Source: Gibbula magus (lineage: Eukaryota; Mollusca; Gastropoda; Trochida; Trochidae). Taken from it: 64,000 bases of DNA. Under the pieces are notes generated by a model, which was not told the DNA's origin, searched no databases, and saw only the letters and a list, made by a program, of their open reading frames with translations. A program made the position numbers and the translations under genes. Positions 1 to 11,830 of the stretch are shown here, piece after piece; position 1 is the stretch's first letter; each line of letters starts with the position of its first letter. Where the stretch lies: the NCBI GenBank assembly GCA_936450465.1, contig OW388300.1, forward strand, positions 19,841,232 through 19,905,231. Reading direction: 5' to 3'.

Positions 1-74
1 TGCACTTATACTAGTAGCCTTGATAAAAGTGAAATACTCTGGAAAATTTAGTTAAACCCCAACCCACCTCACAA
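1..74 (+). mobile_element. tRNA-derived SINE (family A), 3' end, cut by window edge
   Basis: This is the 3' part of the window's main SINE family. It shows the conserved AGTGAAATACTC block, then TTAAACCCCAACCCACCTCAC. The 5' part lies outside the window. Confidence 0.75.
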
Positions 75-223
75 TATGTTATACCTCATTGTAACAGAGC
101 CGAAACAGAGCTGATGTCATGACGTCTATATCAACACCCTACCATACAAGTGTGCCATTGAATATGCAGCTCTTAACATGGACCAAAACTATTTGCCTAA
201 AAACAGAACTCCACAGTACAACA

Positions 224-345
224 TTAAAGGCACTGTAACGCATCTTTCTAACTGAAATGAGTGAGCTCATGAAAAGTGTTACCAATGGCTAAATAATACC
301 ATATATATTCTACAAAACGATACCTAAACACTCATATAAGGAATA
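224..345 (-). mobile_element. Kolobok/T2-like MITE (family K1), one end only, inverted
   Basis: A TTAA at 224-227 is followed by AGGCACTGTAACGCATC and ACTGAAAT. This matches the reverse complement of the 3' end of the element at 927-1382 (AGGAGCTGTAGCACATTC, ACTGAAAT). Near 325 the segment CCTAAACACTC is again the reverse complement of GAGTGTTTAGG at about 1198. The other end is not seen. Confidence 0.5.
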
Positions 346-922
346 AGAAATAAGACGTATACAGACAGACGCACTGGCAGCTCTATCTTCTTTCTCTACT
401 TAAGTCCTGGTTTTTTTAAAATCATTAAAATGATGCAAGTACAAAAATGAGTGATGACACTTCCATGATAGTCCTTGCGAAAGGAAAATAATCACATCTT
501 TCCTGGATCAAATTGTGGCTAAAAGATGGAAATGAGGGAATCATCTGGAAGTAAAAGATTCCAAGAGCTCCCAATGCTTGGTATCAGAAAGTAATAAGAG
601 ATTCTTAGAGGCCTCAAAACACCATCAAAGTCTCCTTCAAGAAGTTCCGACCAGACAATTACAATAGTCAGAACGCCAATGCTCACAGACAAATAACAAA
701 CTCATCAAAGTTCCATTGCTGGAGGCCAATTTTCCTACTCGAGGATATGCACACACGATGAATCAGGTTTATGTAAGCAGGAGAGAAGGTTTGAAGAGAC
801 TTCCTTCCACCAATATGGCAGGGGGCTCCAGTGGGAGCCATTATCCCATCTTCCATCTATCTCCACTCATCACTGGCCAATTGGCAAGTAAAGACATCAG
901 AATCACTGTGCAATAGGCACGT
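346..922. other. Unassigned non-coding stretch
   Basis: No gene, RNA or clear repeat is recognised. A 66-codon open frame near 716-916 has no coding features and is treated as chance. Confidence 0.5.
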
Positions 923-926
923 TTAA

Positions 927-1382
927 AGGCGCTGTAGCACATTTCTTGAATATTTTTTTCCCTCAAATTTGCTATCTATTATGATAGTTATACAATATGT
1001 TGTTATTAAACATCTCAATACATGACCCGATAAGCCGAATCCATAGAAAACGGTTATACGTATTGAAAGAAAATTGTCAGACGTAGAAAGTGACAGTGAT
1101 GTTGAACTCTTCAGTGTGAGAGGTAGATTTGTAGGCATCATGAGAATTTGAGATGGTTGACCATTCCACTATTGTCCCATTTTTAAAATTCTACTTTGAG
1201 TGTTTAGGTATAGATACATCAGTCAGATAACTTAAACTACCTTCGAGCGGCCTCTCTATAAATGTACATTCGTCTTACAAGTCTTTTTATTGATTCAGGA
1301 GATTTATTTAGTCCGTGGTAATACTTTTTGTACTTTTTGAAAGAGCACTTTATTTCAGTAAGCAGAATGTGCTACAGCTCCT
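927..1382 (+). mobile_element. Kolobok/T2-like MITE (family K1), complete, TTAA target duplication
   Basis: TTAA occurs on both sides (923-926 and 1383-1386). The left end AGGCGCTGTAGCACA and the right end (reverse complement AGGAGCTGTAGCACA) form terminal inverted repeats. TTAA duplication with AGG ends is the known pattern of Kolobok/T2-type MITEs. There is no transposase. Its left half is repeated at 20081-20310 and its right end is repeated in inverted form at 224-345. Confidence 0.72.
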
Positions 1383-1457
1383 TTAAGTTATCTATTTCCT
1401 TAATATTACATATACTAAACTTATCCATGTTCATATTGAAGTTTATCAAGGTGTCTA

Positions 1458-1763
1458 GGGGAACGATAGCACAGTGGTTAGCGCGTTCAGCTTCGGATTA
1501 AGAGGTTCAGGGTTTGAATCCCGTCATGGGTATGGCAACTTTGTTTACTGTAGAGAAGAGTTCAACATGCAGTTAGTTTGGGTGCAATACTGAATTTCCG
1601 CAAAGTACCACTCACAGTTCGCTAGTTCCACCTGATGTTTGTTGATTTTACCGCAATGCATAGCCACATGGTGTTGCGGGCTTACTCCCTGCCATAATAC
1701 CAGAAACCATGATATAAGTGAAATACTCTTGAAATCAGCGTTAAACCCTACACCTCCTCTTAC
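1458..1763 (+). mobile_element. tRNA-derived SINE (family A), full length
   Basis: The tRNA-like head has an A-box region (TAGCACAGTGGTTAGCG) and a B-box region (GGGTTTGAATCCCG). It continues through the central body (GTTTGGGTGCAATACTGAA) to the tail AGCGTTAAACCC. No poly(A); the tail is the CTCAC-type end of this family. The TGAAATACTCTTGAAA block is conserved. Confidence 0.88.
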
Positions 1764-2144
1764 AACGAAGAAATTTGGGATGAGATAACAAAAAAATGAA
1801 TAGACTTTAAGCTTCCTGTTCTTCACCATTTTTGATTTTGTCTAGAAAATATTCATGACATTTGAACAGAGCAAAGGGATTAATTTGCAAGCAATACTCG
1901 TTGAATCAATCAGTTACAATTAGTTCATAGGTTCACTTTTTCGTAACCGGCTGCACAGATCAAGAAAAGATTGCAGTCATTGAGGAATTTAGATCAAATT
2001 ATTTACTGCTTTTACTTCTTCAGGCATTTCAGCAAATAGATTTAAAATGACAACTAGTTAGAAGCTTTTATCAAGTTAGAGTTTAAACTGTCAGCACTAA
2101 TGTGTAATTGAATAACGTCAATTGGGTTTCGACCAGCACAAGCT
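1764..2144. other. Unassigned non-coding stretch
   Basis: AT-rich sequence without recognised features. Confidence 0.45.
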
Positions 2145-2325
2145 TCCAGTTGAACCGATCTATTCATCCCAGAGGCACAAGCTAGTAGAGATTAAAATAG
2201 TTGAACCAATCTATTAATTTCAGGGGCACACACAAGTAGAGATTAAAATAGTTCAGTCTATTAATCCCAGAGGCACACACGAGTAGAGATTAAAATAGTT
2301 GAACCAATCTGTTAATCCCAGGTGT
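2145..2325 (+). repeat. About 50-bp tandem repeat, three-plus copies
   Basis: The block GTAGAGATTAAAATAGTT recurs at about 2185, 2235 and 2283. The linked blocks GAACCAATCT and CCCAGAGGCACA recur with it. Unit length is about 48-51 bp and the copies are diverged. Confidence 0.8.
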
Positions 2326-2527
2326 GAGAGACAGCAAGGCTTTACACATGTGGGTCAAGATGACCGTTGCACTTGTATTAACGTCTTATAGAATCTTAAT
2401 TATAGTCACAAAGTCATATAGGTTGGACATGGACTACATGGTCATTATGTCCATCGCAAAGTTGTGTGGGAGACATAATGTTTTCACCTCAGTCTGTGAT
2501 TCCGTAATTCTGTAGTTCCGTAATTCT

Positions 2528-3030
2528 GAAATGCTTTCGTTTCTGGGCCATATCTAAAAAAAAATTCAATATTTTTTTAGGAAACTTGGTGTGAGGTTAG
2601 ATCCAGTGTTGGAGTGGTGCCTTTTGCTACTTAGGTTATTCTGATTTTTATATTTTGTCTGGTTTCCATGGAAACAGTTTGAACTTAGTGCATATGGGGG
2701 TAGGAACCTTTTTCAGCCTCTTTCTCAAAATCTATTCAGTATTTTTTTTACGAAACTTGGTGTGTGATTAGACCTAGTGTTGGAGTGGTGCCTTTTGCTA
2801 ATTAGGTTATTCTGACTTTTATATTTTTTCTGATTTCCATGGAAACAGTTTCAACTTAGTGCATATAGGGATACGGAACCTTTATTCTGACCTCCATCTC
2901 AAAATCTATTCAGTATAATTTAATGAGACTTGATATGTGTTTGACTCAAAGATGGAATGGTGCCAGCCTTTTGCTACTTAAATCATTCTGAATTTGTCTT
3001 CTGATTTCCATGGAAACAATTTTAACAAAG
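2528..3030 (+). repeat. Diverged tandem repeat, about 172-bp units (pearl-like core)
   Basis: Three units are spaced about 172 bp apart. Each holds GAAACTTGGTGTG (2582, 2753, diverged near 2925) and then TTTCCATGGAAAC. The same two motifs define the 152-bp units at 18447-19200, so the two arrays are related. The hairpin termini seen at 18.4 kb are not recognised here, so this may be an old or truncated copy. Confidence 0.65.
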
Positions 3031-3242
3031 AGGCCAGAAAAGAGATACAATTTGAACTAAGAGGCTACATCGAAACAAGTTCATTTATTCTAATAGATAA
3101 ACCTTTTTGGATTGTCTCTGGCATAAGTGAAAAATAAGGTTAAGATATGACAAGGTTTGATTGAAAGATAGAGCGGGGGACATCACAGTGCATCACATGC
3201 ACATATTTCTAGTTAACAATAGAGGCTGTCTTTCTGTTAGTG

Positions 3243-3561
3243 GAGGCAGGATAACACAGTGGTTAATGCGTTTGGCTTCGGGTCAATAGGTCTGAGGTTC
3301 GAATCCCGCCAGGGGCAAGGCAACTTTGTATGCAGTAGAGAACTGTTCCACACGCAGTAAGGTTTGGGTGCAATGCCATACTGAATTTCAGTGCAGTACC
3401 ACCCATGGTTCGCTAGTTCAAGCTATATACTCGCAGGTTTCTACGCAATACACGGCCACCATGGTGTTGCAGGCTTTCTCCCTGCCATAATACTAGCAGC
3501 TGTGAAACAAGTGAAATACTCTTGAAAGCGGCGTTAAACCTCAACTCACCTCACCTCAACT
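3243..3561 (+). mobile_element. tRNA-derived SINE (family A), full length
   Basis: Head ATAACACAGTGGTTAATGCG, B-box GAGGTTCGAATCCCGCC, body GTTTGGGTGCAATGCCATAC and tail AGCGGCGTTAAACC followed by CTCACCTCACC. All family blocks are in order. Confidence 0.9.
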
Positions 3562-3737
3562 TTCTGATAGTACCCAGATTTAGTATGGATATTTGATTTG
3601 ATGTCATACCGGTACATACTAAATTACCCATTTGGTTGAAATTAACCGAGTTGATATTATTGATACAAGCACATTTGTATACATATCATGTTTGCCTGAG
3701 CAACCATTTTTTTGGTTGAGATATTAAATCGGTAACT

Positions 3738-3797
3738 TTTCGCCGCTAATGGCTGCTATAAATTTCCCAATGTTAAGCAATATCTCACTCCCTCATA
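3738..3797 (+). mobile_element. Mini-SINE / SINE tail unit (about 60 bp)
   Basis: It reads CGCCGCTAATGGCTGC, then a diverged TTAAGCAATATCTCACTCCCTC end. It matches the short inserts at 11859-11916 and 46210-46343, including the order 'CGCTAATGGCTGC ... TTAA.CAATAACTCAC'. No clear target duplication. Confidence 0.6.
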
Positions 3798-4903
3798 GTA
3801 ATGGATTTCATCAAATTTTATATAGTAATTTATTACTCGCCCGTGTAAGATACTGCAGTGTAATATTTATACGGCAATAATAAACTAGTGTAATACCACC
3901 GCAAGTATGACGTCACAATAGTTTGTGGTTATGACATCACAATGGGAGTAATATATATGTCATATCACAATGGTATCGGACTTATGGGAATCATAGTTTT
4001 AGAGCCATGTCGGGTTTTATGCTGGATTATAGGTCGGCGACTAATAAACAGAATATTAAACTTCCTTGAATACCATTTTTTTTATTAAACTTGTGAATGA
4101 TTTTGGTATCAAACTTGCTTTCGCCCGTTTAATACAAAATCTTTAACTCGTTTGATAAAAATGGTATTAAATAGAATGTTGTTTAGTATCCTCTATAGAT
4201 GTCATTAGGAATATGAGATAACTGAATCAACCTGGAAATGAAGTGATTATTCCTATCTGTATATGACTGTTATCAATATATAGTCAGACCCCATTTATCC
4301 CAATAATTTGGTTACAGTTGAAAATCCCCCCGAAATCAGGTCGTACGGTTAAGTGATACATCATTTGCATAGAAATGCATAGAGAAGATTTGAAATACTA
4401 TCATGTGGATGGCAGGGATTCCAGATGTACAGGGTTCGGGTAAATGAGGTCGGGCTGTATAATGAGTCATTAACTCCTTCCATTGATTAATACCTTCGTC
4501 TTTTATTTAATTCTGATTACTTATCATCATTACATATAAAAATGACCATCTGTACACCTTATACCCAGTGTGAGACACTACTCGCTAAAACCTTGAGGGA
4601 ATTGTACGTTCAATATGTATAGTTAGTGTTCTGGAGAATTGGTGAACAGTTTAAGGTAAATCAATCCTGACGTTGAACCTGATTTAAGTTGATATAAAAC
4701 ACTTTTGGACCTAATACAGTTAGAAGATTACCATATAAATAACAACAATATGTAATACAAATGTACAGAATCACACAGTGCATTTCGTGATTCAATTTGA
4801 CGTCCCATATCCCTTTGAATACTTTTCAGCTTTAAACACTTTCCAAATCATAAAACCTTATAATTCAGTAGTAATAAACATCAGGTTCTTCTCAAGAATG
4901 TTT
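3798..4903. other. Unassigned non-coding stretch, one CRE-like palindrome
   Basis: AT-rich. A perfect TGACGTCA lies at 3908-3915, beside the related TGACATCACAATGG at about 3934. Between 3830 and 4170 the phrases TCGCCCGT and TTTAATAC/TGTAATAC recur, which suggests an old repeat of unknown type. Confidence 0.4.
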
Positions 4904-5222
4904 TGGGGGGCGGGATAGCGCAGTGGTTAGCGCGTTCGGCTTCGGATCAAGAGGTCCGGGGTTCGAATCCCGCAAGGGGCACGGCAACTTTGTCTGCAGT
5001 AGAGAACTGTTCTACACGCAGTAAGGTTTGGGTGCAATGCTACACTGAATTTCAGTGCAGTACCACCCATGGTTCGCTAGTTCCAGCCGATGCTCGCAGG
5101 TTTCACCGCAATGCATAGCCACATGGCGTTGCGGGCTTTCTCCCTGCCATAATACTAGCAGCCGCAATATTAGTGAAATACTCTTGAAAGCGGCGTTAAA
5201 CCCCATCTCACTCACTCACTCA
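4904..5222 (+). mobile_element. tRNA-derived SINE (family A), full length, well preserved
   Basis: Good reference copy: GGATAGCGCAGTGGTTAGCG (A-box region), GGGGTTCGAATCCCGC (B-box), GGTTTGGGTGCAATGC, CATGGCGTTGCGGGCTTTC, ACTAGCAGCCGCAATATTAG, then AAAGCGGCGTTAAACCCC and an ACTC-repeat tail. Apparent open frames across it are by-products of the repeat. Confidence 0.93.
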
Positions 5223-6074
5223 AGAATGTTTTGCATTTTGACAAAGCATGAAGAGATTTGGAAGAAACAAGCCCTCTTTCTGCTTGATTCTCAACTCCAA
5301 TCAATGCTCGGCACTTAACAGAGTTAGACGGTTTGCATCTAGCAGCTTTATTCCTTCTGGAGAAATACCACTCTACACACAGTCCTTCTAACAAGGGGAG
5401 GACGTAAAACCTGCAATCTGTCACACGTTAATATCAAACTGCAGCAGGAGATTGCTTAACATTAACATGTGAACAGCGTTCCCTGGGAATGATAAAATAT
5501 GTTTCAGAGCATCATTGACGCCAGGTTCCCAGCATGCATTGCAACAGGAAGGACAAGCCAAACATTACTATAAAAAGCTTGTTTAATTTATAAAGAAGGA
5601 GACATTGACATTCACGGCTGTGTGTATTTATCAAGACTCCCCACATGCACACAGTAAGCCGCTGTCGTCCTGTTGGCGCGGACGTGTAAAGAGAATGTTC
5701 ACCACTAACATATTTGCAGAATGGAACAGTTATGGAACAGAATTTTCCATTTCTGTTTTTGTTGGAAAAATGTCCTGCCGTGCAGAAACCTTGTTTAATT
5801 TTTACTCCTCTGGCCTGAAAGGTCCAAAAGGCTTATGGCATGCGCCATCGTCTGTAGACCATCAGGCGTTGTCCGTAAACTTTTCACTTTTTCGACTTTT
5901 TTCCCATAACAGCCACAGCAGAAATTTTGTGGGGAGGTACCTTGCACCCTAGGAATTATTGTTTGTTAATTTGGTCCTCACTCCTCCTCAAATATGGGTG
6001 CAGGAGGCATTATTTGTGAAATCTTTAAATGACTTTTTCCCCGAAACCAAGTTCAGGAAGCTGAAAATCTCAGA
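5223..6074. other. Unassigned non-coding stretch with a diverged repeat at its end
   Basis: No gene supported; a 115-codon open frame at 5605-5952 has no recognised domain. The segment about 5955-6065 (AAATCTTTAAATGAC) resembles about 7600-7710 (AAATCTTTAAACGAC) just beyond the transposon. This may be an old repeat present twice. Confidence 0.4.
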
Positions 6075-6078
6075 TTAA

Positions 6079-7559
6079 CCCTTACGTTGCGTATATATAT
6101 TTTACCATTTTTAGCCCCTGTGGCGGAATTTACAGGCTCGCAGCTCGCAGCAGTAGTTTGAGCTTAGGCACTAACGAGCTCTGCTGGCGGAATTTCCAGG
6201 CGGCGATTCCGGTACCGTTTTTACGAAATATACCCCATCTACATGGCGAATAAGGACTATATACGGGCGTTCAATACAAATTCAAGAAGCGACACCCTTA
6301 CACAAATGGCTAATTCACACCCGAAACTTTGAATGAATTTTCTATGATTTTTCGTTTTTATTCTATTACTTTCGAAAGATTGTCTTTAATTCGGGCTTGT
6401 AACATCATAAATACCAAACGAAAAAAAATCCATTTATATACGGAATTGAAGACAAGATGTCTAGCTTCACAATGATATAAAAATTATTAGAATGCAACCT
6501 TTGGTTATAATTCTATAGCTATGTAAAGTTTGTCTTTATTTCCACCTATAAAATCGTCAATACTTACAACATGTATGCGGCATTGCAAACGGTCGTTCAT
6601 CGCACTTTTCCAAGAAATCATAATCTCGAACCAGTTGACAAATAAGCACATGTCAACCCAAATATGGTTATGTTGTTTGACTTTTCAAATAAGCGCTAAC
6701 CTCGAACCATAACTGATGAAAATATGTTGATTAGTTTGTGTGCCGTTTGGTTTCACATGCCTCTCAGAATGGTAAAATTGTATCTTTATTTCTGTGAATA
6801 AATCTGCGCATTTTATATAGAATAAAAGATTATTCTTTTCGGTTTATTGTGATATAAAAATTATGAAAATGCATTCAGTATTTTAGCCGTGATAAATGTT
6901 TTAGAAGTTGTGAAAATCGCCGATTGTTTCAAAATTTATGAAGTGTAAACATGACCTTTTTCACGGCGCTTGCTGTGTCTTTATTATTTTTTTGAGATTT
7001 TCTAATTTTATATGGGAATGTAGTCCATTGTTTCCCCTTTATTTTGCCGTATTTTTTTTTGAAAACAAACAATTCGCTCACATGATATGAAGTGCGGGAG
7101 TAAGGCGAGTTAGCGATTTTTTTCCCCGTCTCGCGAGATGCGAGGCAGATAGCAGTCTCGGGCGAGGCAAACCCGAGGCAATACAAACACACTTGGGTGA
7201 AAATAGCCTCAAGCGAATTAATGCTTCGGGGGCTAAGCCCGACAAAATTGGCCTTTTGTAAAGCTAATTATCAATGCGTTACGGGTCAACAATGCACACG
7301 CAATTTGGTGTGAATTTTACTTGATATTTCGACCGGACATTCACACAGACTCGTTATCGTGGCTATCTGCGAGATGTATGTAAACAAGTTTTCATGTGGC
7401 GATATACGGACACACTTCGTCTCGCATTTCACCTGGGGGGCAAATATAATTATTACTGACCCGGTAAATGCACTAAGTCCAACGTACGGGTCTCGCCAAG
7501 GGTTCTAACATTTTTCTCTATGAGCCTCCCGGATAATTACGGGACCCGCAAGTTAAGGG
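6079..7559 (+). mobile_element. piggyBac-like non-autonomous element, copy 1
   Basis: Length 1481 bp. The left end CCCTTACGTTGCG follows TTAA (6075-6078). The right end CGCAAGTTAAGGG is followed by TTAG, a one-base change from TTAA. The inverted CCCTTA(C/A).TTGCG ends plus TTAA are typical of piggyBac superfamily elements. No transposase frame is visible; the minus-strand frames (about 87 codons at 6929-7192) recur in the other two copies and belong to the repeat. Near-identical copies are at 28344-29822 and 30499-31977. Confidence 0.82.
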
Positions 7560-7563
7560 TTAG

Positions 7564-8853
7564 TAGTTTTCATTACACAAGGACTTAAATTTGTTCATTT
7601 CTTCCTGACCCTCTTCAGATATGGACGTGACAGGGGGGCAACCTTAAAATCTTTAAACGACTTCTTCCAAAGAACCAGTAATGCAACAAAGCTTAGATAT
7701 TTGGAAAATGATCTGTGATGGACCTTTGATTGAGAAAGAAGGTTTACTCAATCAAGTTGATATGTCCTGTGATCAGAGATGGTCATGCTGTTAGGCTTCT
7801 ACCGTCGTGCGACACCTCGTTGAGAAGCACAAGTTGATGGTCACTTCCGCCTCCCAGGATTAGTTGGAACATCCTCCAGACATCGATCTTCATTCACCTG
7901 TGACAAGCATCCAACTGATATATCTGAAAAATAGATCCAAATATTGACATATCATGATAGTTGCTGTGCCGATGGTATAATAGTTTTGATAGTTTAGTAT
8001 ATCAGTTGTTTACTTGAATTCAAATGTAATATTTCAAAACAAACGCGTGGAATATTCCGAATAGATCACTGAGGGCTTTACTACTTGAAAACTAAGTAGC
8101 TCTGTAACTTTGAAAGAAGTTATTTCAAAGTAAAGATACCTGTTTATTCTGGAATATGTTTCATTCATATGTTGGTAAATTATCGCAATAGTAGGTCACA
8201 ATAGACTATTGTTATCACAAAATTTAGTCACATTAGACTATTAGATATTGCAGTCTTCCCTTGTGGGTCAAAAGTCACCACTGATATATTATATTGTCAT
8301 ATATGCTTTCCTCATTATTTTTGTTTGTTCTGTCCTTTTTGATAGTGATATACTACTTCAGCTATAAATGGTAGATGATTAGCTAATATTATCTGTCATC
8401 ACACAAACCAGAAAAAGATATTAATTGAACAGAGATATCTATTTTCCAACCTTATTGTATTTTCCCTCAGAACTGTTGATGCGCCTCAAGCATGTTGCTG
8501 ATGCAAGAAGATATAAGACTAGAAGCTTCCTTCGTTTCAGACATAAATGTCATAAGATCAAGGAAGTTCTCAGATATGGTACCATAATCAGTGCTGTTTT
8601 TGTTGTGAGCTTTCATTAATACTACTATACTCATGGGACAGAGATAAAAGTGACATAATTCAGCTAATATTGTCTATTATAACAAGAACCATGAATACAC
8701 AATAATTAAACCTTTCATGCTTGTCTCCATGAAAACATATTGGCTTCCTCTCTGGTCTGTACATTTGCCCTTAGCTTCTTAATGATGAAAGGACCAGGAT
8801 AGATGGAGATTTCTTGGACTTATATTAGACCGAGAACCCTTTGATGGATAATG
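7564..8853. other. Unassigned non-coding stretch
   Basis: No gene recognised. The first 150 bp share a diverged repeat with 5955-6065. Around 8170-8250 the phrase AATAGACTATT recurs, similar to the interior of the hAT element at 25.1 kb. Confidence 0.4.
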
Positions 8854-8857
8854 TTAA

Positions 8858-9080
8858 CAGGAGGGTTCTGTTGCCATCTTGGTTTTCGCATTACGTGAAA
8901 TGAAAACACGCTATATTGTACATAATTTTACAACTTTTTTATAATAAAAGACATACATTGATAGAGTATTCACGTTGTAACATTTAACATTTCATAAAAC
9001 TAATAAACAATTTGCTGTTATGCTGAAGTGAAGTTTTTCCCACGCGCAGCGCTGATGAATGGCTTCAGTTCTCAGTCCTT
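8858..9080 (+). mobile_element. Kolobok/T2-like MITE (family K2), 5' part
   Basis: TTAA at 8854-8857 precedes CAGGAGGGTTCTGTTGCC. The following blocks match the copy at 56538-56917: TACGTGAAATGAAAACACG, ACTAATAAACAATTTGCTG and GATGAATGGCTTCAGTTC. It stops in the middle of that copy, so it is truncated. Confidence 0.62.
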
Positions 9081-10087
9081 GCAGATTGAACTTAGTATGA
9101 ACAATTTCTATGGGGACAAGTTTTCTCAGAAAATATTACATCTGAGTTAATGAAATTTATTATGCAGGTTGTCATCATGATACTCTTGATCGAGTTTGAA
9201 ATTATGAAAATTCTGATCTTGAGTGTAGTCTAATTTTCAAACTTATTTCCTTATGAAGAAGTTACAAAAATAATTTGAGTTGAATTTTCAACACTATAAA
9301 AATTACCAAATATTTGACATATATGAAGGTAATTTAACCTTCCAACTTCCAATGACAATGATGGAATTGATATTTGAGTATGAATTCACTTTCCTGATCT
9401 CAATTTTGATGGTTTATATTTGATGATGAAACAATTGTTAGTTCTCGTTATTCTAAGATTATTTACTGAACTTGTGGAAGCTGAACCAGCAGTTAACACT
9501 GAACAAATTGATATGGTTGAACCTTGCAGTAAATAAAACCAATTTATAAACATTAATCATCTATTCCCAGGAATCTTTCAATGATTTGCGCAATTGAATT
9601 TCAATTTTGTTTGGATCAAACTGCAGATGATTCTCGCCAGTCTTGATCTTTGAGGCCCGGGGATGAATTGCTCATAATTCTTTCTTCAATGAAATCAATT
9701 TCTCATTTCTTTGGACTGGGAGGCAATTTTGAAGCAAATCTCAAGTTTTCCGTTTCATCAAAACTATTTCATTATTACGACTTTCTTTACTGTTTCCTGA
9801 AGACGTGTCTGTGAATCTCACCATCGAGCTTAGCGATGTTCTTCTTTGATTTGTGAAACAACAAAATTCTTTAAAATGCTGTGACCTCATACTGAATGTT
9901 CACACCAAATAGCATCTGAGTCAGAAGATCCGGACTGAAATGGCCACAAAAGTATTTTATGTAGCGGAATAATCAACTCAATTGTTAGTTTTCTCTTTAT
10001 TTAAAATCTGTAATAGCCTTTTTCCAAATACTTCTTTTTATTTCTTCAGGAACATCAAGAATAAATTCTGCCAGGGACTCTGTCGGC
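9081..10087. other. Repeat-poor stretch, possible non-coding regulatory DNA
   Basis: No gene. The interval 9590-9780 shares ordered similarity with 20810-20990 (ATCAAT(T/C)(T/C)CTCATTTCTTT, GAGGCAATTT/GAGGGCAATTT, GTTTTCC(G/A)TTTCA) and is not obviously part of a listed repeat. It is either an old unknown repeat or a pair of related regulatory segments. Confidence 0.35.
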
Positions 10088-10380
10088 TTCCCCATTCAGC
10101 TTCGGATCAAGAGTCCGGGGTTCAAATCCCATCCAGGGGCATAGCGACTTTGTCTGCAGTAGAGAACTGTTCTACATGCAGTAAGGTTTGGGTGCAATGC
10201 TACACTGAATTTCAGTACAGTATCACCCATGGTTCTCTAGTTCCAGCCAATGCTCGCAGGTTCATAGCAATGCATAGCCACATAGCGTTGTGGGCTTTCT
10301 CCCTGTGATAACACTAGCAATGGTGATAGAAGTGAAATATTCTTGAAAGCAGTGATAAACCCCAACTCACCTCCCCTCAA
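10088..10380 (+). mobile_element. tRNA-derived SINE (family A), A-box end missing
   Basis: It begins at CAGCTTCGGATCAAGAG inside the tRNA-like head. B-box GGGGTTCAAATCCCATCC, the body and the tail AACCCCAACTCACCTCCCC follow. Confidence 0.88.
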
Positions 10381-10947
10381 TTTCTGTTTCAGCGGTGATG
10401 TGATAATTGTTGCAGAATTTCAGCCGCTCGACATAGAAAGAGTTCAGCGTCAATTAAGTGTCGATTTCTTTAAGACAACAAGCTCAACAGGTGTAATGTA
10501 AAAATAGCGCCAGAATATCGGCTCAATTTGTACCAATCAAATCCGCTTTATTGACATTTGAGGAATGTGGCTTTATTTTTTCATTTCAATCTAAATTTCT
10601 AAAAACCAGAAGCCAATTTTTGCTGCCTGTCAATTATTTTTTTGCAAACTAATTAGGAAATTCTTCTTGAAGTGTGTGACGGACGAGAAGAAAGATTGAA
10701 TTCCTGGGAGCTCGTAATGCATGAATCATTCACTTTTCTTTTATTGAAACAGCTTCCTGGAATTTTGACTCATCTTGTTAATTAGATACATCTTCTCCGT
10801 GTACTTCTTCTATCTTGATAGCAACTCACAAGGATATGTGATATACAAGGTCAGTCTGAAGCAGATAAAAAGTAGATATATGTGTCGTGACAGTATGGAG
10901 GTTTTAAAAACTATGAAGTCTTTGTGTTTTCCTTTTAATGGCTGAGA
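10381..10947. other. Repeat-poor, homeobox-site-rich stretch
   Basis: No open gene. Homeodomain-type cores are dense: TCAATTAAGTG (about 10452), TGTCAATTATTT, AACTAATTAGG, TTTTATTGAAAC, TGTTAATTAGATAC (10628-10790). This composition would suit an enhancer but is not proof. Confidence 0.3.
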
Positions 10948-11258
10948 GGGGCGAGATAGTGAGTGGTTAGCGTGTTCGGTTTTGGATCAAGAGGTCCAGG
11001 GTTCGAATCCCGCCAGGGGCACGGCAACTTTGTCTGCAGTAGAGAACTGTTCTAAATGCAGTAAGGTTTGGGTGCAATGCTACACTGAATTTCAGCGTAG
11101 TACCACCCATGGTTCGCTAGTTCCAGCCGTTGCTCGCAGGTTTCATTGCAATGCATAGCCACATGGCGTTGCAGGCTTTCTCCCTACCATAATACTAGCA
11201 GCCGCGATATAAGTGAAATACTCTTGAAAGCGGCGTTAAACCCCAACTCACCTCACCT
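10948..11258 (+). mobile_element. tRNA-derived SINE (family A), full length
   Basis: Head GCGAGATAGTGAGTGGTTAG, B-box AGGGTTCGAATCCCGCC, body and tail GCGGCGTTAAACCCCAACTC then ACCTCACC. All blocks present. Confidence 0.92.
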
Positions 11259-11427
11259 GAATATCAGCGCAGTACCACCCATGGGTCACTAGTTCCAGCC
11301 TCAAGTTTACCACAATGCAGAGCCACAATGGTGTTGCAGGCTTTCTTCCTGCAATAATACTAACAGTTGTGATATAAGTGACATAATTTTTAACGGGTGT
11401 TAAAATCCAAAATCACCTCACCTCATC
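11259..11427 (+). mobile_element. Second SINE (family A) 3' half, directly abutting the first
   Basis: It starts at ATATCAGCGCAGTACCACCC, which is in the middle of the SINE body, immediately after the tail of the preceding copy. It runs through TTGCAGGCTTTC to TCACCTCACCTCATC. Older than its neighbour by divergence. Confidence 0.85.
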
Positions 11428-11830
11428 TGATGCAAGATAAACTCAGTCTTTTAAAATCTTAGTTCACTTACTGAAAGTGTAGCTGTTACTGTTTTGTGAA
11501 ACTCTTAAAAAATGACACTGTATGAGAAAATTAATCGTCAAAAGTGATTAGAAAAAATCTTTGTATTTTTAGCCAGTTGGGCTCATGGCATGACTGTTAT
11601 CCGGTGTCCATTTGTCTGTCAAATATGACTTAGCACGTGTCTGTCTTAAATTCCAAGAACCAGAAGCTTTTGAGAATGTCCTCTATGTGGATAAAGAATA
11701 AGATTTGTAAAATTCATTGTCCTACTCTAAAAAATAAGGGCATGGCAGGGGTGTAATTAAAAGCGTTCTTCTATTTTAAGTGTTATGAAAAAATAGTTAA
11801 GTTTATCAGATAGTTCTGTAATATTGTTAC
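11428..11830. other. Unassigned non-coding stretch
   Basis: AT-rich; nothing recognised. Confidence 0.4.

Noticed and set aside
1458..1540. Functional tRNA gene
   Set aside because: A- and B-box words are present, but no proper cloverleaf with anticodon and acceptor stems; it is the head of a SINE. The same holds for the other SINE heads.
4903..5318. Open frames in the SINE at 4.9 kb, and similar ones at 10.1, 44.4, 52.4 and 53.7 kb
   Set aside because: The same peptide-like runs appear wherever SINE family A lies, in both strands; they follow the repeat, not a gene.
6530..6712. 60-codon frame conserved with 31343-31525
   Set aside because: Conserved because both are in copies of the same piggyBac-like element, without known protein features.
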